Shown here one piece after another: positions 34,758 to 43,342 of a DNA stretch of 45,340 nt. The notes under the pieces are model-generated. The model made no database searches. It had not been told where the DNA came from and was given only the letters and a program-made list of their open reading frames with translations. Each line of letters opens with the position of its first letter. The stretch's first letter is position 1. Origin of the DNA: Glaesserella sp041814905. GTDB lineage: Bacteria > Pseudomonadota > Gammaproteobacteria > Enterobacterales > Pasteurellaceae. The translations under genes were made by a program, and so were the position numbers. The stretch spans positions 1 to 45,340 of the forward strand of contig NZ_JBGXYA010000066.1 in assembly GCF_041814905.1 (NCBI RefSeq), read 5' to 3'.

Positions 34758-35867
34758 ATGTTAGAAAAATCTGCAAAATTATCCCTAATTTTGACCGCTT
34801 GTGCGATGGCGGTGCAAAGTTTCGCTGCCCCACTTTCTATTGAACAACAAGGCAGTTTTGCGGTAGGTGGCACGGTAAAAACCAGCAGCGGCACTTATCA
34901 GCCGTTGCCTGAAATTGCCAAAGGCAAAGAAAGCAATAACTTTATGGACGTATTTAGTGCGTATATTCAAGCTGGCGGGCAAACCTTGCACGGCGACCAC
35001 GCTACCGTGTTCTACCAAATTCCAACCAACCCTCGCCCTTATCCGTTGGTATTTTTACACGGCGCAGGGCAATCTATGCGCACTTGGCAGACCACACCGG
35101 ACGGTCGTGAAGGTTTCCAAAATATCTTTTTACGCAAAAACTACCCTGTTTATTTAGTGGATCAACCACGCCGTGGCTGGTCGGGACGTAGCACGGTGGA
35201 CGCTGAAGTCAAAGCCACACCGGACGATCAATTTTGGTTTGCCCAATTCCGTATCGGCACTTACCCGAATTTCAACCAAGGCGTAGCGTTCCCACAAGAC
35301 GAACAGTCGCTCAACCAATTCTTCCGCCAAATGACCCCGAACATAGGCGCGTTTGATGCAAAAGTGATTAGCGACAGCCTAGACCAACTGTTTGACCGCA
35401 TTGGCAACGGCGTTTTGGTTACCCACTCGCAAGGCGGCATTGTCGGCTGGTTGGTCGGTATGCAAAGCGATAAAGTGAAAGGCATCGTGGCGTATGAGCC
35501 GGGCAACTTCCCGTTCCCAGAAGGCGAAGTGCCGCCGACCATTACCAGCAAATTCGGCGACATCAAACCTGCGGTCGCCAGCCAAGCGGACTTTGAAAAA
35601 CTGACCAAAATGCCGATTGTGATCTACTTCGGCGACTTCATCAGCGACAAACCGTCCGACAACCAAGGCGAAGACCAATGGCGCATCCGTTTGAGTTTAG
35701 CCAAACAATGGGCGGACGTGGTGAACAAACACGGCGGCAAAGTGGAAGTCATCGAACTGCCGAGAGTGGGGATTAAAGGTAATACGCACTTCCCGATGTC
35801 TGATACTAATAACGTGCAGGTGGCTGAGCATTTGGCGGAGTGGTTGAAGGAGAATGGGTTGGATTAG
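34758..35867 (+). CDS. Exported alpha/beta hydrolase (esterase-like)
   Basis: A 369-residue protein with a signal peptide (cut near SFA-AP). Alpha/beta hydrolase features: PLVFLHGAGQSMRTW (HG oxyanion part), the nucleophile elbow THSQGG (Ser224), AYEPG (Glu247 as possible acid) and NTHFPMSD (His344). Similar proteins are annotated as esterases or lipase-like hydrolases; the substrate is unknown. AAGGAG precedes the ATG and it begins 12 bases after the broken esterase, so it is the surviving gene of operon B. An Apl-type uptake signal (34793-34802) lies within the signal-peptide codons. Confidence 0.83.
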   Translation: MLEKSAKLSLILTACAMAVQSFAAPLSIEQQGSFAVGGTVKTSSGTYQPLPEIAKGKESNNFMDVFSAYIQAGGQTLHGDHATVFYQIPTNPRPYPLVFLHGAGQSMRTWQTTPDGREGFQNIFLRKNYPVYLVDQPRRGWSGRSTVDAEVKATPDDQFWFAQFRIGTYPNFNQGVAFPQDEQSLNQFFRQMTPNIGAFDAKVISDSLDQLFDRIGNGVLVTHSQGGIVGWLVGMQSDKVKGIVAYEPGNFPFPEGEVPPTITSKFGDIKPAVASQADFEKLTKMPIVIYFGDFISDKPSDNQGEDQWRIRLSLAKQWADVVNKHGGKVEVIELPRVGIKGNTHFPMSDTNNVQVAEHLAEWLKENGLD

Positions 35868-36221
35868 ATATTAAGAAAAATTACAACTACCATCGTTGAC
35901 CCAATCCAAAATTCTGTATAAATACTCATTTTAATTTAAAGGTGATCGTTTAAGCGATCACCCAATTCAACCGTAAATAATTTTCATATCCCTTTTCAAT
36001 TTTGAAAAGGTCGTACCCATTTCTTTGAAACATTCTTGATTGCAAACTAGAGAATATTGAAAACCAAATCATCTATTAGAAAAACATTACGTTTCTTAAT
36101 GATTAGACGAATCACACTATTAAACAATCCCACCATATTGATGATATAAACTGCATTGCAAATATCTGCTGGATAAATGAAAAATATCATAATATGGTAA
36201 TATCTTCACAATCCATTGTTA
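35868..36221. other. Gene-free stretch with hairpins and left repeat copy
   Basis: A hairpin at 35941-35962 (GGTGATCG with CGATCACC) may end operon B, though no T-run follows. A 20-base palindrome with two central T lies at 35991-36010. The left copy of the flanking direct repeat follows. No intact gene is visible. Confidence 0.5.
36011..36190 (+). repeat. Left copy of direct repeat flanking the insertion
   Basis: Aligns without gaps with 40741-40820 over 36021-36100 (my count is about 62 of 80 identical, including a shared ten-base AAAACATTAC). It aligns again at 36161-36190 with 40851-40880 (AAATGAAAAAT and nearby) after a 30-base length difference. The pair brackets the decayed frame and the 1,352-residue gene. 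It may be a duplicated piece of the ancestral intergenic region or the remains of an old gene end. Confidence 0.6.
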
Positions 36222-36480
36222 TTAAAGATATTTAGGCCTCCATCTTTTCGAAACTTTCTCTATAACTTCACAGGTAACCACTTCATTTATCGCTTGAAGC
36301 TCGATTCTTAAATTGTTGTGGCAGCCTTCAGTCCATCAATATAAGCAATTCAAATATCTTGCAAACTAGCATATTAGCCAAGAATTTATACTCCTCATTT
36401 TGGCTATCCAATCCCTTAAAGTATCCTTGTGGGATATTGTTCAGAAAGCGGTCTTTGGATGGCTTATTTTCTGCAAATAC
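36222..36480 (-). pseudogene. Decayed reading frame, unrecognised
   Basis: Two protein-like stretches in different frames follow each other on the minus strand. The upstream one contains KDRFLNNIPQGYFKGLD and EEYKFLANMLVCKIFELL and stops. The second, in another frame, contains WTEGCHNNLRIELQAINEV and VIEKVSKRWRPKYL and ends at 36222. Together they look like the C-terminal 80 or so residues of a lost gene with a frameshift. I do not recognise the family. It sits just downstream of the 1,352-residue gene in the same direction, so it may be the remains of a partner or of another insertion. Confidence 0.4.
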
Positions 36481-36508
36481 TCAAATTGCCTACAATCTAT
36501 ATGATGAT

Positions 36509-39500
36509 TTATCGTAAATGCATTCGCAGTCTATGTTCACTATCCCAATGTTTAGCCTCGTATTGATATGACTGAGCTAATGCATATAAAAGTTTGGATG
36601 CAACAAATGGATGAGTGATAGTTAGAAGTTTTCCCCAATTATTATATTGTGCAACTAATTCTCTTTCTTGAGTACCTCCATCCCCAAACGAACGAGTCGT
36701 GACTCCCCTGCCGTTTTTCTTACCTATATACATGCCTTCACACATATTATCAGATTGAAAATCTTCTAAAATATCTCTAATCTCTTCACATGGCCAAATA
36801 TTATCTTTACCTATCGCAGAATGGCTTAATAGTTTGCCTATAAAATACTCAGCTATTTTTCTACGACCTTCTTTTGTAGCATATTCAATCGCATTATCAA
36901 TCCATTTTTCTAACTTTACTTTATCAAGATTACCCGATTTGTCTTGACCTGGAATAAATTTTAATGCCTCTAATGTATAATAATATTGTTTAAAAATAGA
37001 ATCCCTTTCTTCCTCAGTTTGATGTTTATTGATATTTTCATCTTCATTCCCATCATCTCTCTTATATAGACTAGAAATAAGATAAATAAAAAAATCAGGA
37101 TGCTGTTCAATATACATTTCTAGATTTTCTATATCGCAATATTCATTTCTGCGTCCATACGGAGCTAATATGTAGATATATGAAAATTCCAGTCCCGCTT
37201 TTTGTTCTAATGTTAGATATTTACTTTCTTTAATTCTGGAAAAAGCTTTTCCTAAATGATAAGAGTTAGGCGGTAAATTTTCATTAATAGTAGACGAAGA
37301 AATCATTGAGGAAAGCACTTCAAAAATCAACTCTGATTCCACATCATTAATAAATAATGAAATATAAGAAAATGCCGTTTGTCCTCTATTTGCCTCCAAC
37401 AAGTATTGAACACCTCTTTTTACATCATTTTTATCACTCCAATAATTAGGGATTACATTAGCCCAGTATTCTTTTTTTAATGATTCACTTAACAAATCAA
37501 TTTTTTCCCAAATCATAGATATAAATGGTGCTTGCAAATATATCTTAACCATATCGCTTTCTGATAATTCCTTACCTAAAGCTTCAAATAAAGATGTATT
37601 GCCTTTACTTTCACATAATATCCCGCGAATAAAATTCATCAACTTCGTTTCTTGTGAGATATTAAATTTATTTATAGTTTGAACAATTACTGTAACAAGT
37701 TGAGACTCTGCAGAAAAAATGTATCGTCGAAGTAAGAAACCAACTATATGTGCAGCATTTCCTTGTAAACATAAATCTAAGACTCCCTCATTTCCTTTCT
37801 CATTGATAATGCTTTCTATAGCTTTAACTCGCTCTTTACGAATCAATTCTTCTCGCTCATCAAAACTTAAATCATGAATTTCTTCCAATTCATCAGCAGA
37901 TTCATTAACCCAAGAATCACGAAATAACCAAATATTTCTATCAATCGGATTTTCAGGAAATAAGTCAGCATATACTTGTTCGCCTAATTTTGTGAACCGA
38001 ACTCCATTTTTTTGTTTTTTCGCTCTGCGAGATAATACGCTTGTACGGAGTTTTTCTCGCATTTTAATTTTTTCAGATTCAGTAGCTTTGTTTAACGACC
38101 AGTTTTTTAGTAGCTCCCATAATTTATCTTGCTGAGTAGTATCTAAGTAATGAATGTTGTTGACTAAATCGCATAATTTTTCAAATGTATATTCTGACCA
38201 ATTTAATGAAATATTTACACATGTATTACAGAAATCATAAACGTCTTGATACGTAACTACTCTCTGCTTACCTATATTTCTCCAAATATATTTACTTGAT
38301 GGCAATGCTATTTGATGAGAGACCTTAGGAAACTGACTTAAACAGACTCGCCATCCTATTTCTGGAAAATCTTTTACTAGTTTTTTTAGTAAAAAAATAC
38401 GTTGTTCTAAACTAGCATTTGTTATTGGTAACCAAGTTCTAAAAATAGCACATAGCGAAGAAAATGGTTTGTTTGCATAGTTATCATCAATTTCTTTCTC
38501 ACTTAATTGAGCTAAAATCTTTACAACTCTAGAAACTAAATTTTCATCCCAAGCTAGTTTTTCTAAAGCCCATAATAAATCTGTATATTTAGGGCTAGAG
38601 AATAATGTATTAGTTGTTGGCATTAGGATTGCTAATATATGCTTTTCTGCCTTTAGATCATTCTCAATAATAGTTAAAAATGTGTTTGGAGATGCTTCAG
38701 CGTATGTTGATAACAAATCAGCATTTGCTTGTAACTTTCTTACCGTCAAAGGAGTTAATAGTGAATAAATAAGTTTCTCAATAGCTATATCACAATCTAA
38801 TTCATCTTTAAATAATTCATTACCATGAACACCTAATAGAATAATCATCTCGCTAAAACTATCTCTTAATACTTGAGAATATTCTCGTTTCTTATTTAGT
38901 AAATTTGCACGCCATTGCTCATTTTCAGGCAAATCTAATGCAGGATCATCTTCTGAAAGTATCAACTTAGCATTTTCAAAAAAACATTCTAGATCAGATT
39001 TAGTTATATATGGTGCAATAGCAAAAAGTAAATCGATTCTAGATACAACTCCTCTATAATTATTAATTTTCCAGACGGGAGAATCATTTAATAAATACAC
39101 TTTGCTAAAATTTCCCTCTAAAATTCTATAGCTTTGGTTATCTGTAAATGATTCTAAAACTGCAATATCTTTCTTATTGCTAGAATCCCATGTACCAGCA
39201 AATAAAAAAGGAATTAATTCCCTATTGCTATTATTTACCCAGTTTGGATTCTTAATAGCTTCAACTAATGATAATTGACGGCGTAATACTGTTAGTGAAT
39301 AACCAGCTTTATTAGCTAAAGTTACTGATTCATCATAATTTTTACCCATCTTTTCTAAAGCATGTATAAAGGTTGATGAATCCAAAATCTCCAAGGTTAG
39401 ATCTACATTTTTACTCTGGGAATTTTTAGAACAAACAATAAAAGAATGAATTTGAGTTACATATTGAGCTAGCTCTTTTTCAACATCTTTATTCGCTGTT

Positions 39501-40567
39501 ATTGCTATAAAATTTTTTGTCCCCTCTGCAAGACGCGGTAAAACATCTGTTTGTTTGAATAGAAGACATCTATCTCTATAATTAATAAAATCACTATTTT
39601 CACTAAATAGTGAGGATAAAAATGCAATTGCTTCATCGGTTGAATCTGCAGCAATATAAAATGGTTTAGAAGGTGGGCTAGTTAAATAATTTTCAATTAT
39701 CTGTTTATTTTTCTCCATTAACTTAGTGAAAAATGATGGAATAAGACGTGGCTGGCATACATTTGCCCAGCTATTCCAAAAACTATCTAACGACTCAACA
39801 TCTTTAGTCGGTAATTTTGCTTCATTAGCTAGCCAACTTTGGGTAGATAATGATTGTTCCAGCCATTGTTCTAAATCACTTGCATCATAAACCCTCACAT
39901 CTTTCCATTTATTTAAAGATTTTTTATCGCGAACCCACTTTTCTTTACCAATCCATCTACGAGGAGTTACAAAAATAAAAGTTATATTAATAGAATTATC
40001 AGTATAAGCATTCACACTTTTATTAAAATCAGCGGTTGCTTTTTTAGAAATATCAGCATTTACGCCAAACTCCCAACCAGATAAACCTTCAGGTATCCAA
40101 GGAGTTGCTTCATTAGATAAAACCTCTCCATCCCATCCTGGTCGTTGCGAATCGTCATTTCCCGGAAAATTTACTTTTAATAATTTCTTAGCCGTTGAGT
40201 GAACTAACATTCTTAATAAAACCGCAAGCCTTGATCTTGATTGAATTTCATCTGTATTAATCCAATTTTCAATATCATTAGCTTTAATATTTAAAAAAGG
40301 TGGTGCATATGTATGAGTTATGGGAGTCGTAGATTTTTGTATGAGTGACTCATCATATTCTGATTGCCATTGCATTAATTTTTCCAAGGGAAAATTAAAT
40401 GCCTGAGATAATCTCTGAGCCATTTGGGGAGATAATTTAGCATTTCCATTTAATAAATTTGATAATGCAGGACGTCCAACTTCCAATAATTTAGCAGCAT
40501 TTGTTACTGACATACCAGAGGGAAGTACTTCATTTTTGATTCTAAAACCAGGATGATTGATAGTCAT
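36509..40567 (-). CDS. Giant HigA-like HTH fusion protein, candidate defence protein
   Basis: 1,352 residues, function unknown. Residues 1-72 are an XRE helix-turn-helix of the HigA/VapI antitoxin type (VTNAAKLLEVGRPALSNLLN, then AKLSPQMAQRLSQAFNFP and QWQSEYD). Residues about 105-250 look like a restriction-nuclease-like fold: a leading helix, PGWDGEV (Asp146), GWEFGVN (Glu166), KKATADF (Lys175/176), the strand FIFVTPRRW and WKDVRVYDASDLEQWLEQ. Residues 300-430 have the layout of a STAND/AAA-type NTPase (PFYIAADSTDEAIAFLSSLF, later AGYSLTVLRR) but no Walker A GxxxxGK. The rest is helical, ending with a distinct motif, SFGDGGTQERELVAQYNNW and LAQSYQYEAKHWDSE. The gene is much richer in A+T than its neighbours. 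AGGAG lies before the ATG. No toxin gene is adjacent. Nuclease and NTPase assignments are inference. Confidence 0.7.
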   Translation of the reverse strand: MTINHPGFRIKNEVLPSGMSVTNAAKLLEVGRPALSNLLNGNAKLSPQMAQRLSQAFNFPLEKLMQWQSEYDESLIQKSTTPITHTYAPPFLNIKANDIENWINTDEIQSRSRLAVLLRMLVHSTAKKLLKVNFPGNDDSQRPGWDGEVLSNEATPWIPEGLSGWEFGVNADISKKATADFNKSVNAYTDNSINITFIFVTPRRWIGKEKWVRDKKSLNKWKDVRVYDASDLEQWLEQSLSTQSWLANEAKLPTKDVESLDSFWNSWANVCQPRLIPSFFTKLMEKNKQIIENYLTSPPSKPFYIAADSTDEAIAFLSSLFSENSDFINYRDRCLLFKQTDVLPRLAEGTKNFIAITANKDVEKELAQYVTQIHSFIVCSKNSQSKNVDLTLEILDSSTFIHALEKMGKNYDESVTLANKAGYSLTVLRRQLSLVEAIKNPNWVNNSNRELIPFLFAGTWDSSNKKDIAVLESFTDNQSYRILEGNFSKVYLLNDSPVWKINNYRGVVSRIDLLFAIAPYITKSDLECFFENAKLILSEDDPALDLPENEQWRANLLNKKREYSQVLRDSFSEMIILLGVHGNELFKDELDCDIAIEKLIYSLLTPLTVRKLQANADLLSTYAEASPNTFLTIIENDLKAEKHILAILMPTTNTLFSSPKYTDLLWALEKLAWDENLVSRVVKILAQLSEKEIDDNYANKPFSSLCAIFRTWLPITNASLEQRIFLLKKLVKDFPEIGWRVCLSQFPKVSHQIALPSSKYIWRNIGKQRVVTYQDVYDFCNTCVNISLNWSEYTFEKLCDLVNNIHYLDTTQQDKLWELLKNWSLNKATESEKIKMREKLRTSVLSRRAKKQKNGVRFTKLGEQVYADLFPENPIDRNIWLFRDSWVNESADELEEIHDLSFDEREELIRKERVKAIESIINEKGNEGVLDLCLQGNAAHIVGFLLRRYIFSAESQLVTVIVQTINKFNISQETKLMNFIRGILCESKGNTSLFEALGKELSESDMVKIYLQAPFISMIWEKIDLLSESLKKEYWANVIPNYWSDKNDVKRGVQYLLEANRGQTAFSYISLFINDVESELIFEVLSSMISSSTINENLPPNSYHLGKAFSRIKESKYLTLEQKAGLEFSYIYILAPYGRRNEYCDIENLEMYIEQHPDFFIYLISSLYKRDDGNEDENINKHQTEEERDSIFKQYYYTLEALKFIPGQDKSGNLDKVKLEKWIDNAIEYATKEGRRKIAEYFIGKLLSHSAIGKDNIWPCEEIRDILEDFQSDNMCEGMYIGKKNGRGVTTRSFGDGGTQERELVAQYNNWGKLLTITHPFVASKLLYALAQSYQYEAKHWDSEHRLRMHLR

Positions 40568-40640
40568 AATTCACTCCTTTTATAAAAATTGATCGAATGT
40601 ATTTCATCTGTATAGGCAACATCAAAGATACTCAATTTAA

Positions 40641-40689
40641 TGTGTATCGCTACACAATACATATTAATTTGATATAAATAAAATAGCAA
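40641..40689 (-). promoter_or_regulatory. Promoter and palindromic operator of the giant HTH gene
   Basis: On the minus strand a TTGCTA box (40689-40684) and TAATAT (40666-40661) are 17 bases apart, with start expected near 40655. Exactly there lies the palindrome TGTGTA-TCGC-TACACA (40641-40656). HigA-type antitoxins repress their own promoters through such short inverted repeats, so the fused HTH probably autoregulates. Confidence 0.55.
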
Positions 40690-40730
40690 GCTTTTTAACT
40701 TATTAGACCATATCCAATTATGAATCCGTA

Positions 40731-40880
40731 TCGTCCAGATTTTTTTGAAGCATCCTTGATTACCGACCAAATAGCATTGAAAACCTAATTATCTGTTGGA
40801 AAAACATTACGCTTCTTGTGATGAAGAAGTGAACACCCTATCACTTTACGAATTTCTGCTAGATAAATGAAAAATAATGT
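40731..40880 (+). repeat. Right copy of direct repeat flanking the insertion
   Basis: Counterpart of the repeat at about 36011-36190. It begins just upstream of the giant gene's promoter and ends a few bases before operator C. The left copy has no operator next to it, so the right end is probably the original junction with the downstream hydrolase gene. Confidence 0.6.
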
Positions 40881-40896
40881 CCTTATTTAGCTTTTA

Positions 40897-40963
40897 TTGA
40901 ATTTCATTCATAACCCCTTTGAATTTTCCCTATCTAATCAAAACAATCTTTTTTCTCTATACT
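40897..40963 (+). promoter_or_regulatory. LysR operator-promoter C (hydrolase-cupin unit)
   Basis: TTGAA-N5-TTCAt at 40897-40911 (last base mismatched), 22 bases, CTAATC at 40934-40939, 18 bases, TATACT at 40958-40963. TTTTCCCTATCTAATCAAAA here is nearly identical to copy D. Confidence 0.75.
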
Positions 40964-40994
40964 GCATTCATTCAATTAACACAAGGACAACCCG

Positions 40995-42062
40995 ATGAAA
41001 AAATCATTTAAGAAAACCCTACTTTCAACCCTTTTCATCTCAACATTATTTTTAGGAGCAAACGCGATGGCTGCCGATTACAAACAAAATCCGTTTACGC
41101 TAGCTTATGACGGTGCAATTACCGAAAACGTACAAGGCAAAGTCAATATTCACCCTGTGAAATATCAGCTCAACGGTTTAACTATTGCGGCAAATGTTTA
41201 TACCCCAGCGAATTTTGACCCAAGCAAAAAATACCCTGCAATCGTGGTGGCGCACCCGAACGGTGGAGTAAAAGAGCAAGTGGCGGGCTTGTATGCACAA
41301 AAATTAGCAGAGCAAGGTTATGTGACCATTGCCTTTGACGCAGCATATCAAGGCGGTAGCGGCGGCGAACCGCGTTATGTGGATAAACCGGCTAACCGTA
41401 TTGAAGATATTCGCGGTGCGGCGGATTTTATCAGCCAATTTAAAGGCGTAGATGCGAACCGTATCGGCTTGCTAGGTATTTGCGGTGGTGGCGGCTACTC
41501 CATCAAAGCGGCGGAAACGGACAAACGCTTTAAATCGGTGGCGACTATTTCAATGTTCAACAGCGGAGACGCACGCCGCAACGGTTTTATGCGTTCGCAA
41601 ACCAACAACATTCAAGAACGTTTGAAACAGGCATCGGATGCCCGTGCGCAAGAAGCGGCTGGCGGCGAAATCCTTTATACGCCAGCCTTTGCTGCAGGAA
41701 TGACACCTGAACAAGTGGCGGCTCTGCCTTATGATCTGTATCGTCAAGGCTATGAATATTACGCTCAAACCCACGCTCACCCGAATTCGCAAACCAATTT
41801 TACCGTGAGCAGTTTGTTGGATTTAATGGCGTTTGATGTGAATACCAATGTGGAACTCATCAATCAACCGTTGTTGATGATCGCAGGCGAAAAAGCGGAC
41901 AGTTTGTATATGACCGAAGAAGTGTTCGCCAACGCCAAAGGTACACAAAACAAAGAGCTGTTTATCGTGCCGAATGCAAAACATATCGAAACCTACTGGA
42001 AACCTGAATATGTGAAACAAATCAGCGAAAAACTGACAGGTTTCTTTGGTAAAAATCTGTAA
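40995..42062 (+). CDS. Exported alpha/beta hydrolase with Cys nucleophile (dienelactone-hydrolase-like)
   Basis: A 355-residue protein with a signal peptide (NAMA-ADY). The nucleophile elbow is GICGGGG, with Cys163 where most hydrolases have Ser, as in dienelactone hydrolases and YcjY-like proteins. Other features are VVAHPNGGVKEQ, IAFDAAYQGGSGGEP, MIAGEKADS (acid region) and NAKHIETY (His). Substrate unknown. AAGGAC lies before the ATG. It is followed by two hairpins and then the cupin fusion gene, forming unit C of the inferred regulon. Confidence 0.82.
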   Translation: MKKSFKKTLLSTLFISTLFLGANAMAADYKQNPFTLAYDGAITENVQGKVNIHPVKYQLNGLTIAANVYTPANFDPSKKYPAIVVAHPNGGVKEQVAGLYAQKLAEQGYVTIAFDAAYQGGSGGEPRYVDKPANRIEDIRGAADFISQFKGVDANRIGLLGICGGGGYSIKAAETDKRFKSVATISMFNSGDARRNGFMRSQTNNIQERLKQASDARAQEAAGGEILYTPAFAAGMTPEQVAALPYDLYRQGYEYYAQTHAHPNSQTNFTVSSLLDLMAFDVNTNVELINQPLLMIAGEKADSLYMTEEVFANAKGTQNKELFIVPNAKHIETYWKPEYVKQISEKLTGFFGKNL

Positions 42063-42071
42063 CCCGCTTTA

Positions 42072-42120
42072 CCTAGCACGAGCCGTGCTAGGTTCTTTAA
42101 TCCTAGCCCCTCTGGGGCTA
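42072..42120 (+). terminator. Tandem intercistronic hairpins
   Basis: First stem CCTAGCAC with GTGCTAGG (42072-42092) followed by TTCTTT; second stem TAGCCCC with GGGGCTA (42104-42120) around TCT. As the next gene lacks its own copy of the operator, these may only reduce read-through. Confidence 0.55.
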
Positions 42121-42138
42121 AATTGAGAAGAAGATCTT

Positions 42139-43242
42139 ATGAAAAAAACTGTCCTTTTTTCCACCGCACTTGCTTTCGCTACTTCGTCTGCTTTGGCGGA
42201 ACAAACCATTACGCTTTATCCGCAACATCAATGGATGGCCGCGCCGAGCGAACACTTTTCGGGTTCTGCACGTTTTACTCGGCTGCCTGAAATCCCCAAC
42301 AGCCCGGACGGTTCAGCGATTGTAGAATTTCAAGCCGGCACCATTACCGATTGGCATACCCATTCGCACGGACAATATCTGATTGTGACCGAAGGCGAAG
42401 GTCGCACGCAGGAATGGGGCAAGCCGATTCAAATCATCAAAAAAGGCGATGTGATTTGGTGCCCGCCCAACGTGAAACATTGGCACGGTGCGGGCGAACA
42501 CAGCAAAATGGCGCATATCGCCATCAGCCCGAACGCCAAAGAAAACAAAGCCACTTGGTTAGAAAAAGTGGAATTGCCGAAAAGCGATCCCAAAGCCGAT
42601 TTGCAAAAAATCAGCCAAAACACACCGCTTGCAAATAAGCAACTTGCCATTGTGCCGATTGCGTTCTACTCCGCTCGTGGCGATTTAGAGCATTTAAAAC
42701 CTGCTATTGAGCAAGGCTTGACAAGCGGTTTAACGGTCAATGAATTGCGTGAAATTTTCGCTCATCAATACGCCTACGCAGGTTTTCCGCGAGCCTTAAA
42801 CGGCTTGCTGACCTTGCAAAATGTGCTAAAAGAACGTAGCGAAAAAGGTATTCAAGATCCGCAAGGCAATCTACCAACACAAACCGAACCGACCGACTAT
42901 TACGCCTTAGGTACGCATACGCTCAACACCCTAAACGGACGGGATAATTCCGCCGTGTTGTGGAATTTTGACGGCGTGGATTACGCCCTAAAAGCCCATT
43001 TATTCGGCTATTTGTTCAGCCGTGATAATTTGAGTCCCGTAAACCGTGAATTGGTTACGGTCAGCACCCTTGCCAGCTTGGAAACCGTGCAGAATCAACT
43101 TCGTTCGCATTTAGGCATTTTGAAAAATCTAGGCTTAAATGAAACGGAATTGAAGCGTGTGATTGATGAAATCCGCCAACAAAATCCAACGGCGGCGGAT
43201 AAAACGGATAGTGTGTTGAAAGACGTGTTTAAGGCGCAATAA
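42139..43242 (+). CDS. Exported cupin-carboxymuconolactone decarboxylase fusion
   Basis: A 367-residue protein with a signal peptide (SALA-EQ). Residues about 40-135 form a cupin with a probable metal site, DWHTHSHGQ (His73, His75) and later KHWHGAG (His114). Residues about 165-360 hold carboxymuconolactone-decarboxylase/AhpD-like helices: LREIFAHQYAYAGFPRALNGL and then ELVTVSTLASLETVQNQLRSH. The CxxC of AhpD is absent, so it is not a thiol peroxidase-type member. Such cupin plus CMD pairs are usually cytoplasmic; export of the fusion is unusual. Function is unknown; a role in handling an aromatic lactone or oxidised quinone is a guess from family. A Haemophilus-type uptake signal is at 42163-42171, within the signal-peptide codons. 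Confidence 0.82.
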   Translation: MKKTVLFSTALAFATSSALAEQTITLYPQHQWMAAPSEHFSGSARFTRLPEIPNSPDGSAIVEFQAGTITDWHTHSHGQYLIVTEGEGRTQEWGKPIQIIKKGDVIWCPPNVKHWHGAGEHSKMAHIAISPNAKENKATWLEKVELPKSDPKADLQKISQNTPLANKQLAIVPIAFYSARGDLEHLKPAIEQGLTSGLTVNELREIFAHQYAYAGFPRALNGLLTLQNVLKERSEKGIQDPQGNLPTQTEPTDYYALGTHTLNTLNGRDNSAVLWNFDGVDYALKAHLFGYLFSRDNLSPVNRELVTVSTLASLETVQNQLRSHLGILKNLGLNETELKRVIDEIRQQNPTAADKTDSVLKDVFKAQ

Positions 43243-43248
43243 TGTGCA

Positions 43249-43309
43249 GGGGCTAATCACATTAGCCCCAAAACAATCATAGGAATATCAGGGCGAATGT
43301 AATTCGCCC
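43249..43309. repeat. Two perfect inverted repeats after the cupin gene
   Basis: GGGGCTAAT-CAC-ATTAGCCCC (43249-43269) is a likely hairpin at the transcript end. GGGCGAAT-GTA-ATTCGCCC (43291-43309) followed by CTACAAA resembles short interspersed palindromes common in several bacterial groups. Confidence 0.55.
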
Positions 43310-43342
43310 CTACAAATGGATTTTAAATTTTGAGTAGTTTAC

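Noticed and set aside
40564..40770. A 68-residue frame overlapping the giant gene start by ATGA, possible partner toxin
   Set aside because: Its start lies upstream of the promoter found for the giant gene, it spans the operator palindrome and runs into the repeat copy, and it has no HigB-like features.
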